From Yoonia rosea (lineage in GTDB: Bacteria; Pseudomonadota; Alphaproteobacteria; Rhodobacterales; Rhodobacteraceae): a stretch of 64,000 nucleotides of DNA. Positions 49,145 to 57,720 of this stretch are shown piece by piece. Position 1 is the stretch's first letter; each line of letters starts with the position of its first letter. The stretch lies in contig NZ_FTPR01000003.1 in NCBI RefSeq assembly GCF_900156505.1, positions 62,001 to 126,000 of the forward strand, read 5' to 3'. Below the pieces are notes generated by a model that saw only the letters and a list, made by a program, of their open reading frames with translations, was not told the origin of the DNA and made no database searches. Position numbers and translations under genes: made by a program.

Positions 49145-50086
49145 CTATCGCGCCCGTGGCGCTGGTTGCTGCACTCTGAAACATCGCGCCACGAGCTTCA
49201 TGCAGGTGAAAATCGTGAGATTCAGTCGCAGCCGGAAATCCTTGATCCCACCCAAAAAGCTCATGGCGTCTTGCTTGCGACCAGCCTTGACGCAATGGCG
49301 CAGATAGCTTTTGCCGAGATGAGGCAAAAGGTTTGGGTAGCGTTCGCAAAGGAGGCGCATACAGCGGGCGCGTTCTTGTGACGATGTCCTGCTGGTAAGG
49401 TGGCCAAGATCGGCGCGCGCGCTTTCATCGCGTAAGATCGTGACGCCAGGGGTGGCGCTGTACCAAGCGGATTTGTTTGCAAGAATGAGCCTACAGACGA
49501 AATCAGTGTCCTCATTGATTGTCAGATCGTGGTCGACGGGACCGATCTCGTCAGCGACAGACCGCCTGATCCAAAAGCCCATACCGAAACCGCATAGTTG
49601 CTTTCGCAAGGGTGCGCGACGCGGGATCGGACCCTCAGCGAAGCGAACCTTGCCGGCCCTTTCAGGGTGCCCGCCACGCACTTCTAGATAGCTGGAAAAA
49701 CCATAGTCGTGGCTTTGCGCCGCTCCTGACAGGACCCGTTCGCAATAGCCCGGCACGAACCAGTCATCATCGTCGAGAAAGAAGATCACGCATCCGCGCG
49801 CGGCATTTATCCCTGCATTGCGTGCGGCGGCGACGCCTGACTGTCCGTCTGTGAGTCTGATAACGCGCATGCCCTCGCCGGCGCAGGTAACGGGGTCAGC
49901 GCTATGATCGTCGATCACAACTATTTCACCAGTCTGGCCGCGCTCTTGTTGTGCTGAAGCAAGCGCACGCGCCAGCAGCCGGGGTCGATCCTTTGTCGGA
50001 ATAACGATTGTATGACTGCAGCGCGTCTTCGAAGCAGCCGGTGGTATGGTCTTCCGGGCAAAGCTGTCTTGGCTGAAATGCGTCAT
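49145..50086 (-). CDS. Glycosyltransferase family 2 protein
   Basis: A 313-residue GT-A enzyme. HTIVIPTKDRPRLLARALAS (about 25-44) and VVIDDHSADP give the nucleotide-binding strands; GVAAARNAGINAARGCVIFF leads to the DDDDW metal motif (about 105-109), and LTINEDTDFVCRLILANK is the acceptor-side ED motif. Its ATG overlaps the stop of the methyltransferase gene. It probably adds one sugar to the glycan whose precursors the neighbouring genes make. Confidence 0.9.
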   Translation of the reverse strand: MTHFSQDSFARKTIPPAASKTRCSHTIVIPTKDRPRLLARALASAQQERGQTGEIVVIDDHSADPVTCAGEGMRVIRLTDGQSGVAAARNAGINAARGCVIFFLDDDDWFVPGYCERVLSGAAQSHDYGFSSYLEVRGGHPERAGKVRFAEGPIPRRAPLRKQLCGFGMGFWIRRSVADEIGPVDHDLTINEDTDFVCRLILANKSAWYSATPGVTILRDESARADLGHLTSRTSSQERARCMRLLCERYPNLLPHLGKSYLRHCVKAGRKQDAMSFLGGIKDFRLRLNLTIFTCMKLVARCFRVQQPAPRAR

Positions 50087-51222
50087 AGCGGCCCTGCTAC
50101 CAATTCTGCGTCGACGGCCAGTGTGGCCATCATGGCTTGGATCTCATCGCGATAGATCGGATTCATGATGACTACCTTTGCTGCACCAACTCCGCAAAGC
50201 CGTTCGGGTGCTTCTGTCAGGCAGCTTGTGCCTTGTACGAAAGTCCCATGACGGCGCGGGTTGATATCAATAACGCCTTTGATCAGGTCCGGGTCGGGCA
50301 AGGCATTCAAAAATGTCGTTGCACGTGAACCAGCGCCCCACACAAATACGGGATAGCCATCCTGAACAAAATCCGTCAACCGCTTATGCCAAATGCCCGC
50401 AAAATCAGCTGCATTGGCCCGAAATGTCCTCAGGTCTGGCTTGTGCACCGCCCCGCTGTCCTCAAACCGGTCTGCGGCTCTGTACGAGAACACAGTCAAA
50501 TGCTGCCCGTCGTAGCTCAGTTCGCATCGGTTGCTCTCAAAGCCGAGCCGCCGCATCAGACGCGTCATGGCATAGGCGTTGAAATAGTTAACATGCTCGT
50601 AGATGAGATCGCAGAAAAGCGCGTGGTCGATCATTCTGCCGGCGTTCGGTATCTGGGTGATCAGACATCCGTCCGGAGCCAGGCAATCCGCCATCTCGCA
50701 TATAAATGCTGCGGGATCAGCGACATGTTCAAGCGTCATGCGGTTGATGACAACGTCATAATTTCTTTTGTCTAAAGATGAGAGCACCCTTGGATAAATC
50801 GTTATGTTGCCATTTGGCGCACCGCGAAATGCCGGGTCACAGCCTACCAATGTCGCATGTGTGAGAGTGCCAAGAATGTCGATAAATTCACCCTGGCCAC
50901 AGCCGACTTCGAACACCGTGCCGATGTCCGGACCAACACAGTGCAGCCACTGCTGCGCCGTTTCCAGCAAATAGGCACGGAAGTGGGGTGAGTGGATTTG
51001 TGTGCCTTCATAGCTGATGTCGTATTGCAGCAATGTCGGATCAAAACTGCGATTCCACAGAAAGCGACAGTCATTGCATCCCAGCAGTTCAATGGGACGG
51101 CGCGAAGTGGCCGCTGACACCTCTGCTGAGTGTGTCAAGCGACACGCATTCACCGGGAGTGGCGGTGTGCTCGCGACAGCGACGATGTCGCGCGACCCAC
51201 AGCATGCGCAGACGGACGTCAT
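50083..51222 (-). CDS. SAM-dependent C-methyltransferase-like protein (zinc N-domain)
   Basis: A 379-residue protein with the three-part layout of sugar C-methyltransferases: an N-terminal zinc site (CACCGS about residue 5 and LLGCNDCRFLWN about 48), a SAM-binding core with VFEVGCGQGEFIDILG (about 95), INRMTLEHVADPAAFICEMA, and a C-terminal Rossmann-like domain with PVFVWGAGSRATTFLNALPD (about 290-310). The ATG (51220-51222) overlaps the stop of the upstream methyltransferase gene. It may methylate an NDP-sugar or another polar precursor. Confidence 0.82.
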   Translation of the reverse strand: MTSVCACCGSRDIVAVASTPPLPVNACRLTHSAEVSAATSRRPIELLGCNDCRFLWNRSFDPTLLQYDISYEGTQIHSPHFRAYLLETAQQWLHCVGPDIGTVFEVGCGQGEFIDILGTLTHATLVGCDPAFRGAPNGNITIYPRVLSSLDKRNYDVVINRMTLEHVADPAAFICEMADCLAPDGCLITQIPNAGRMIDHALFCDLIYEHVNYFNAYAMTRLMRRLGFESNRCELSYDGQHLTVFSYRAADRFEDSGAVHKPDLRTFRANAADFAGIWHKRLTDFVQDGYPVFVWGAGSRATTFLNALPDPDLIKGVIDINPRRHGTFVQGTSCLTEAPERLCGVGAAKVVIMNPIYRDEIQAMMATLAVDAELVAGPL

Positions 51223-52412
51223 GCGATCCTCGTAAACGAGGGCAATGGCGACCAAACGGCATTCGCTGCGAGTGTTGGGATAATCTCGTCCCTGAGGTTG
51301 CGGGCAAACAGTACAACCGTTTTTGCGCCGCGTTTTCTAAGTTCGTCAGGTGCGATGATCGGTACTCCGCCGATTGGCAGGTACTTCCCGATCTTTGACG
51401 GGGCAGCGTCGGCGACACAATCAAGCTCAAGACGGCCTCCTGCTGCCGCAAGTAGCGTGACAGTCTTGGCCGCTGCACCGTAGCCGACCACTTGCTGGCC
51501 TGTATGCATATCGGCAAAAGTCGCGAGCGAATGCCGGAATGCCGACAGTTGCGCGGACAGTCTGGCAGGCGCGGTGGCCACGGCCTGCGCCTCGCTCGCG
51601 ATCAGCGCGTCAATGTGTTCGGCATGCGGGCGTCCAAGTCTGCAAAAGGCGCGCAGACTGCCGCTTTGCGCATCAATATGCTGAACCTTTACGATCCCGA
51701 GATTTGCCCGCTTCAGTGTTGTTGCCAGCGACGACAGTGAAAAGTGACAGTGATGTTCATGATACACCATGTCCCATGAACCGCCATCGACCAGATCAAG
51801 CCAAGACTGAACTTCAATCACCAGAAGCCCATCGTCTTTCATCAGCTTGCATACGGCAGACAAGAGCGCGCAGGGGTCAGGCACATGCGCAAACACGTTC
51901 GACATGGTCACTGCATCGAAACTACCATGCCGGTTCCCCAGCATTTCGGCCATTTCCGCGTCCATCGCACCGCAATAAGCGGTGCAGCCTGCATGCTTTG
52001 CCGCAGCGACAGGGCCGGCGGCGGGGTCAACACCTACCGAAACCAGCCCTTCGGCAGTCAGCGCGCGCTGCGTCGTTCCGTCGTTGGAGCCGACCTCAAG
52101 CACACGGCTGCCCGTTGGCAGATAGGTGCGCAGGGCTCTTGCGAGGTTCTTTGCATGCGCACGGATGGTCGTCGAAACGCCCGAAAAGTAGGGGTATGCG
52201 TCGTCAAACAGAAGGTCTGTGGGCAGGCTTGCGCGCTGCTGAACGAGGTTGCAAGACGTACAGGCGCACAGTCCGAGCGGGTAATATGGAACTTCGACAT
52301 CCGGCGTATGCAAAAGCGCATTCGCAAGAGGGCTTTCACCAAGGTCGAGGATTGGCTCGGTCTTGCTGCCGCAAACTCGGCACGTCGTTCGAATGGGGAC
52401 GACCCCGGTCAT
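51219..52412 (-). CDS. NDP-hexose C-methyltransferase-like protein
   Basis: A 397-residue protein with the same three-domain plan as its neighbour but closer to the TylC3/NovU kind: CRVCGSKTEPILDLGESPLA and LCACTSCNLVQ (zinc, about 11-56), RVLEVGSNDGTTQRALTAEG (SAM site, about 100-119), EVQSWLDLVDGGSWDMVYHE then HHCHFSLSSL with the family's His residues, and C-terminal QQVVGYGAAAKTVTLLAAAG. It overlaps the epimerase gene upstream and the second methyltransferase gene downstream by ATGA. Likely makes a C-methyl branched sugar nucleotide. Confidence 0.85.
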   Translation of the reverse strand: MTGVVPIRTTCRVCGSKTEPILDLGESPLANALLHTPDVEVPYYPLGLCACTSCNLVQQRASLPTDLLFDDAYPYFSGVSTTIRAHAKNLARALRTYLPTGSRVLEVGSNDGTTQRALTAEGLVSVGVDPAAGPVAAAKHAGCTAYCGAMDAEMAEMLGNRHGSFDAVTMSNVFAHVPDPCALLSAVCKLMKDDGLLVIEVQSWLDLVDGGSWDMVYHEHHCHFSLSSLATTLKRANLGIVKVQHIDAQSGSLRAFCRLGRPHAEHIDALIASEAQAVATAPARLSAQLSAFRHSLATFADMHTGQQVVGYGAAAKTVTLLAAAGGRLELDCVADAAPSKIGKYLPIGGVPIIAPDELRKRGAKTVVLFARNLRDEIIPTLAANAVWSPLPSFTRIA

Positions 52413-53407
52413 GCCGTTTTGGCCATTTGCGCGCGCTTGAAAGAGGCCAGTCTGACGAAGCGATCGTTGCTCAGGTCATTCTGTAAGGTTGCGATAGCCG
52501 CATATGATTGAATAGTCGCTGCGATAGCAGCATCAAAATCCGTACTGTATGCAAAATTTGGGAAGGCATTGAGAAACTTGGTCCCGGACACCCGGTAACT
52601 GCGCCGGTCTGCAGCGCTCTGTGATGGAAATAATGGTGACGGCACTTTCGCAACCCGTGCCGCGCGTGTTGCGGCTTCTCTCACGGTCATTTGCATATCG
52701 GGTGGGGCGATGTTCCAGATCGGTAGGTCGTCCGTTTGCGGTGTCTGCACCGCCGCCGCGACAAGAGCGCGGGCGAAATCGTCAACTGGCATAAAAGGCC
52801 GCCAACTTTGGCCATCACTTTGAAGCTGCAATGGGCGCCCTAGCGCCGCTTCGGCGCAAAGCTCATTCAAAAGCAGATCGGTCCGGGGCACGGGCGACGG
52901 GCCGAAAGCCGTTGCCCCGCGCAGGATCGCGACATTGAAACTGTCATCGTGCAAGGCCAAGAGCGCGCGTTCTGCGCCAAGTTTGGCTGCTCCGTATGGC
53001 GTGATCGGCGCCGCATCATCCATTTCGTTCTTTTCGCTATCGTCAGCTTCGCCATAAACCGAACAAGTTGAGCTTAAGACGAACCTCTTCACGCCAGCCT
53101 TCTTCGCGTGGAGCGCCAGAGCTGCAGCTTCCGTTTCGTTCAACGCGTAGGTTTCCTGCGGGCTTAACCAGCCCATCGGGTCGTTCGAGTATCCAGCCAG
53201 ATGAATGATCGTGTCGAAACCGGACAAATCGTCGACCGTAAGCATCCGGAAATCTGTGCCGTACAGATTTTGGGACCAGTTTCCCGTCACGCGGGCATGG
53301 GCAAACCATTCCGAGTCAACCTCGGCGACCGCTGCACCAGCACCCTGCAGTTGCGCAACCACCTTGGAGCCGACATAACCCCTCGCACCCGTAACCAACA
53401 CCCTCAT
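52409..53407 (-). CDS. NAD-dependent epimerase/dehydratase (extended SDR)
   Basis: A 332-residue sugar-nucleotide epimerase/reductase. The NAD site is MRVLVTGARGYVGSKVVAQL; catalytic elements are VLSSTCSVYGEADDSEKN (about 117) and TPYGAAKLGAERALL with Tyr-x3-Lys (about 143-147); RPFMPVDDFARALVAAA is typical of C-terminal substrate binding. ATG 53407 has a GGAG site. It is the first gene of the glycan operon and divergent from the sulfotransferase fusion gene. Confidence 0.9.
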   Translation of the reverse strand: MRVLVTGARGYVGSKVVAQLQGAGAAVAEVDSEWFAHARVTGNWSQNLYGTDFRMLTVDDLSGFDTIIHLAGYSNDPMGWLSPQETYALNETEAAALALHAKKAGVKRFVLSSTCSVYGEADDSEKNEMDDAAPITPYGAAKLGAERALLALHDDSFNVAILRGATAFGPSPVPRTDLLLNELCAEAALGRPLQLQSDGQSWRPFMPVDDFARALVAAAVQTPQTDDLPIWNIAPPDMQMTVREAATRAARVAKVPSPLFPSQSAADRRSYRVSGTKFLNAFPNFAYSTDFDAAIAATIQSYAAIATLQNDLSNDRFVRLASFKRAQMAKTA

Positions 53408-53473
53408 GACACAACTCCACCTACATGATAACGAGGAAGTAACCAATAAATGAGGCAAGTCTATGGAGCAACT

Positions 53474-55159
53474 ATGTCGCCCAATGTCCTCTTGATAGGG
53501 GCGCCCAGATCAGGGACGACATTTCTGTTCTCCGCCCTTGCCATGCACCCCGACATTTTTGCACCAAATGTCAAAGAGCCGCACTATCATTTGGCGCACA
53601 GATGGCCATTGGGTGGCCCTGAACATGAGGCCTTCACGACTCCGCTCTCGGAGTATCTCGCTGGTCAGCGGTCGGAGGTTTGGGGTGGCTTGATGACCGA
53701 TGCTACAGACTACGCAGCGCTTTATGCGGACGCTGGAAACACCCGATGGCGTTTAGAGGCGACACCGAACTACTTTGCCGAAGGCGCTTGGATGGCGCAG
53801 CGTTTGAATGAGCATCTTGAGCCCGATGCGCGTGTGATTGTTGTCTTGCGCGACCCCATTGCGCGGACCGTCTCGCACTACAATCATTTTGTGAAACTCG
53901 GGTGGGAAACGCGCGCATTTGCAGACGCGCTTGCTGCGACCGAAGAAAGGCTTGCAGCAGGCTGGGCACCGACATGGGACTATCTCAAATACTCCGCTTA
54001 TGCAAAGCCGCTCGCCGAATGGCGGACTGTGTTCAACGACCGCCTGCGCGTCGTGTCCTTCGAAGATATGACATGGCAGCCGCAAGCTGTTGTTCAGGAC
54101 CTGCATCGCTGGTTGGGTCTGACGCCATCCGACGACCTCGGCGCTGCCAACTTCAACGCAGCGCCTGCAGCCGATCAGGGGTCTTTGCAGGCAGCGCGCC
54201 AGTCTGTGAAATTGACAGGCCGGCTCGATCTGGAACAGGAAGAGGCAATCGTTGCTGCGGCTCATGACCCGCGCTTTGCGCAACCGCTGGTGACCATTGG
54301 CATGCCGGTTCTGAATGGGGCCGAATCCATCCGTGAATCGCTTGAAAGCCTGCTTTCACAGACATACACGAACCTTCGGATTGTGGTGTGTGACAACGCC
54401 AGTACCGATGACACAGCACGCATCGTCAGGGACCTAGCCGTTCAGGACCCGCGCATAGAGCTAAGGTCGTTTTCAGAACGAAGCGATATTCGCACCAGCT
54501 ATGAACGCGCCTTTGCGACGGCCGCCGGCGACTATTTCATGTTTGCGCCCTGCGACGATCGCTGGGCACCCGAGTTTATCGCGCGCGCCGTCCAACAAAT
54601 GCAAGTGAACCGTCACGCGTCGGTCTGCTGTGGCCGGATAGAGATGCTGGAGAATGGCCATCGCATTGGCCGAAGCGAAGGGGTGCACGACATTATAGGC
54701 CCTGCAGGGCGGCGCTGGCGCGACGCTTTGGTCAACACCTTTGACGCGTCGCGGATTTACGGTTTGTTGCGAGTGTCCGCGCTGCCCGATTTGATCCCGG
54801 CTACCGCGCCGGAAGGGTGGGATCACTACGTGACAGCAAAACTTGCATTACGTGGTGACATCATCACGATCGACAGTACCGCCATGTATCGGGACCGAAC
54901 TTCCGACGATTCTTATCTAGGCCACATTGAAAGACAGGAACCAACGTTTTGGAAGCGGGTCTTTTACCTGCGGCACGTGCGACGCTTGTTCGTGCAGGAT
55001 CAGGAATTCAAGACTGGGAATCTCGGGGCGCAGCTCACGTTGCTGGCCTATATGCTGATTTACAGCTACTTGCCCTTGAAGGAGCGTCCAAAACTGTACG
55101 AACGGTTCAGAAAGACGGGTCGAATGCTCGCACGTTGGGGGCGCAATATTTCGGTGTAA
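53474..55159 (+). CDS. Sulfotransferase-glycosyltransferase 2 fusion protein
   Basis: A 561-residue two-domain protein. Residues 1-260 are a sulfotransferase: the PAPS 5'-phosphosulfate loop is VLLIGAPRSGTTFLFSALAM (about 5-24), and the 3'-phosphate site is RVIVVLRDPIARTVSHYNHF (about 120-139). Residues about 275-500 are a GT2 domain: LVTIGMPVLNGAESIRESLE, LRIVVCDNASTDDTARIVRD, DYFMFAPCDDRWAPEF. ATG 53474 is preferred (GGAG 6 nt upstream); ATG 53450 would add eight residues. It may both transfer and sulfate a sugar of the same glycan. Confidence 0.85.
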   Translation: MSPNVLLIGAPRSGTTFLFSALAMHPDIFAPNVKEPHYHLAHRWPLGGPEHEAFTTPLSEYLAGQRSEVWGGLMTDATDYAALYADAGNTRWRLEATPNYFAEGAWMAQRLNEHLEPDARVIVVLRDPIARTVSHYNHFVKLGWETRAFADALAATEERLAAGWAPTWDYLKYSAYAKPLAEWRTVFNDRLRVVSFEDMTWQPQAVVQDLHRWLGLTPSDDLGAANFNAAPAADQGSLQAARQSVKLTGRLDLEQEEAIVAAAHDPRFAQPLVTIGMPVLNGAESIRESLESLLSQTYTNLRIVVCDNASTDDTARIVRDLAVQDPRIELRSFSERSDIRTSYERAFATAAGDYFMFAPCDDRWAPEFIARAVQQMQVNRHASVCCGRIEMLENGHRIGRSEGVHDIIGPAGRRWRDALVNTFDASRIYGLLRVSALPDLIPATAPEGWDHYVTAKLALRGDIITIDSTAMYRDRTSDDSYLGHIERQEPTFWKRVFYLRHVRRLFVQDQEFKTGNLGAQLTLLAYMLIYSYLPLKERPKLYERFRKTGRMLARWGRNISV

Positions 55160-55169
55160 AGGATTGAGT

Positions 55170-55910
55170 ATGCAAACCGGAGTCATCTTGGCTGGGGGCA
55201 AAAGCGAACGGTTCGGTGGGTCGGGTGCTTTGCCAAAACCTGTCGTATTGCTGGCTGGGCGGCCGATGTTGCTGCATGTCGCGGCATCGCTCGTCCGCGC
55301 AGGATGTGAGCGCATTATTGTCCTGACGGGTGCCAACCATACGCGCATGCGTGATGCACTGAATATGACGCGTGATATCGGACGCTTTTCCACCGATGAG
55401 ACCTCCGACATACCGTTCACGCTGCGCTATTCCGGCGATGAAGCTGGGACCGGGGGCAGGCTTGCTCACGTCACTGAAGATGAATTCGGCGATGGTGCGC
55501 TTGTCAGCTACACGGACGTGTTCACAGATTTTGATCTAGCCGCATTGCGGACACACAGAGCACGGCACGCGGCGACAATGTCTATGCTTGCGGTCAACCC
55601 GCTCCAGCCATGGGGTGAACTCGCTTTGACAGGTGATACGGTTACCGCCTTTAATGAGAAGCCAGTTGCATTGGATCGCTGGATAAACGGGGGATTTTTT
55701 TCAGCCGACGCGCGTCTTTTGGCCTCGATCCGTGCTGATAGCGATAGTCTTGAGCGTGACGTGATGAGGCGACTGGTTGCGCAGGAAACGGTCGTCGCGC
55801 AGCGTCACACAGGATGGTGGGCATCCGTCAACACTGCAAAGGAGTTACGGCAGGTGGAAGACAGTCCTTACGGGGCCTTCTTGAACAGAACAGATCCATC
55901 GATTGTCTGA
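55170..55910 (+). CDS. Sugar-1-phosphate nucleotidyltransferase, RfbF-like
   Basis: A 246-residue NTP-transferase. The signature GVILAGGKSERFGGSGALPK ends in the catalytic Lys; VTEDEFGDGALVSYTDVFTD carries the metal Asp; and FNEKPVALDRWINGGFFSAD (about 170-190) is the pattern seen in glucose-1-phosphate cytidylyl/uridylyltransferases. ATG 55170 has AAAGGA upstream. It follows the sulfotransferase fusion gene by 10 bp. Together with the C-methyltransferases it would make an activated branched sugar; the nucleotide used is not certain. Confidence 0.85.
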   Translation: MQTGVILAGGKSERFGGSGALPKPVVLLAGRPMLLHVAASLVRAGCERIIVLTGANHTRMRDALNMTRDIGRFSTDETSDIPFTLRYSGDEAGTGGRLAHVTEDEFGDGALVSYTDVFTDFDLAALRTHRARHAATMSMLAVNPLQPWGELALTGDTVTAFNEKPVALDRWINGGFFSADARLLASIRADSDSLERDVMRRLVAQETVVAQRHTGWWASVNTAKELRQVEDSPYGAFLNRTDPSIV

Positions 55911-55922
55911 GGAGGACAGCTG

Positions 55923-56814
55923 GGTGCTGTCAGCCCAAATCTAACCAGTCTCAGTTTGCCGTAAACTTCTACCGAACAATGAAAGTGGAGTAAGTGGCGG
56001 TGGTATCAGACCAATTCGAACCAGTCTCCGTTTGCCGCAGTTTGCGTGACCTTATGCGGAACAAAGCTGACGCCACTCAGAGAGTGCGGCGCGACGGTTG
56101 AGTTTGAAATTTTCGCTTGAGGAAAGGTGGCGTTCTTGGCTGAAATGGTTGTGGACGGAAGAATGGACGGATGCGAATTTCTGCAGACATCGCATCTGCC
56201 TGAAACGGAGCATGGCCCGTTCTCGTCGTCGTAACGGGAGATGAGAATTCTCTGCCCTGTTGTTTAGCCAACGGCCTGCTTCCTGCCGAATGGCATTGCC
56301 AATGACCTTTATCGCAGCACCATAGGACCGCAGTCTATCGGTCACAATAGTCTGCGGTTGGCCATAGCGCTACATGGAATTTCTGATGAATTTCAACGCT
56401 GCTTTGCGATCTTGGCGCTTCGTCACATAGCTTTCCAGCACTTCTCCATCATGATCCACCGCGCGCCATAGGTAATGCGTCTCGCCGTTGATTTTCACGA
56501 AAACCTCGTCTAGGTGCCACCGCCAGTTTGAATGGGATCGCAACCGGCTGATCCGATTCCTGCGGATCTCAGACGCGAATATCGGACCAAATCTGTTCCA
56601 CCAAAACCGCACCGATTCGTGATTGATTTCGATACCACGCTCCTGAAGGAGATCTTCGACATTCCGCAGCGAAAGCGGAAATCGAACGTAGAGCATCACG
56701 GCCAGGCGGATGATTTCAGGTGACGTTTTAAAGTAGCGAAATGGAGAGCGTTTTGTCATCCAAAGAAGCTAGGGGGGGCCTGCCCGCCTAAAGCGAATTT
56801 TGTCTGACAGTGCC
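55923..56814 (-). mobile_element. IS6-family insertion sequence with interrupted transposase
   Basis: An element of about 892 bp. Ends are inverted: GGTGCTGTCAGCCCAAATC at 55923-55941 and, on the minus strand, GGCACTGTCAGACAAAATTC ending at 56814, an imperfect pair. It contains one transposase frame on the minus strand. An internal imperfect repeat AACCAGTCTC(A/C)GTTTGCCG lies at about 55943 and 56019. No 8-bp target duplication is seen at the flanks. A decayed relative lies at 47425-47800. Confidence 0.75.
56052..56759 (-). pseudogene. IS6-family DDE transposase with an in-frame stop
   Basis: A 236-codon frame. It opens TKRSPFRYFKTSPEIIRLAV, then YVRFPLSLRNVEDLLQERGI with the IS6 helix-turn-helix, and WRWHLDEVFVKINGETHYLW with the first catalytic Asp. 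After KALKFIRNSM-like AALKFIRNSM a TAG (56370-56372) interrupts; the frame then continues RYGQPQTIVTDRLRSYGAAI, with the second Asp, and NNRAENSHLPLRRRERAMLR, with the catalytic Glu. All three DDE residues are present across the stop, so the loss is recent. Confidence 0.85.
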
Positions 56815-56865
56815 GGCGGGCGCGCGCTACCCGCCTCTAACAGGATCTGATCTGGCAGTACCCCG

Positions 56866-57720
56866 CTATCGCCTCTTGGTTTGGAAAAGCAGCGACATCA
56901 TTCCAAGTGCCGCAGATATCATGATCAACAGCAATGACACTGCGTTCAGTACGGGCGTCGATCCTTGTTTAAGCTTGTCAAACATCGTGATGGTGAGCGG
57001 GGAGTCAGACCCAACAAGCATGAGCGTCGTATTAAAGTTCTCAAAGCTCATTAGGATCGATACAACGGCCGAGGCAACGATGGCTGGCAGCAAGAATGGC
57101 AGCGTAATTTGCCGGATTGCACCCCATTTGGTTGCTCCAAGGTTCAATGCCGCCTCTTCGAGGCTTGGGTCAAATTTTTGCAGACGCGCCGAGATCACCA
57201 GTGACGCAAAGGTCGTGATAAACGAAAACTGGCCAAGGATGACAAGGATCAGACCGGGGCGCAGTCCGTCAAACCACAGCCCTGTGGCGTCTTCCAGTGC
57301 ATTGGCAAGCGAGCTGGAAAATACCAGAATTGAGATGCCGAGGATCACGCCCGGAATGATCAATGGCAGAAGCATCAACATGTAGAGCAGCGCTTTGCCG
57401 CGGAAATCATGCCGGACAAACAGAAACGCGTTGCACGTCCCGACGGCCACGGCCAGGCCGGATACCCACATCGCAACAAAGGCGGATGTCCCAATTGAGC
57501 GTATAATCGCACGTTCATGAAACACGCCAATAAACGGCGCTTCGGTCCCAAAGAACCATGCCAGCGTAAAGCCTTTCCACGGCATTGACGGGAAGACACT
57601 GTTGTTAAATGCAAACACACAAACAACCGTCAGCGGCAGGGCGAGATAGACAAAAAAGACCGTGACATAGGCGCGATAACACCACTTGGCAAAGGCGGGC
57701 TGTGGAACAGTGGGTATCAT
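56866..57720 (-). CDS. ABC transporter permease, PotC/PotI type
   Basis: A 284-residue permease with six membrane segments. The EAA loop is LEEAALNLGATKWGAIRQIT near residue 180, and AFNNSVFPSMPWKGFTLAWF near 32 is typical of the PotI branch. Its ATG overlaps the stop of the PotB-type gene. It is the last gene of the right-hand transport operon and ends 52 bp from the IS6 element. Confidence 0.92.
   Translation of the reverse strand: MIPTVPQPAFAKWCYRAYVTVFFVYLALPLTVVCVFAFNNSVFPSMPWKGFTLAWFFGTEAPFIGVFHERAIIRSIGTSAFVAMWVSGLAVAVGTCNAFLFVRHDFRGKALLYMLMLLPLIIPGVILGISILVFSSSLANALEDATGLWFDGLRPGLILVILGQFSFITTFASLVISARLQKFDPSLEEAALNLGATKWGAIRQITLPFLLPAIVASAVVSILMSFENFNTTLMLVGSDSPLTITMFDKLKQGSTPVLNAVSLLLIMISAALGMMSLLFQTKRR

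Noticed and set aside
55915-56822. 8-bp target-site duplication around the IS6 element
   Set aside because: The flanking octamers do not match, so a simple insertion cannot be shown; recombination between copies may have removed it.
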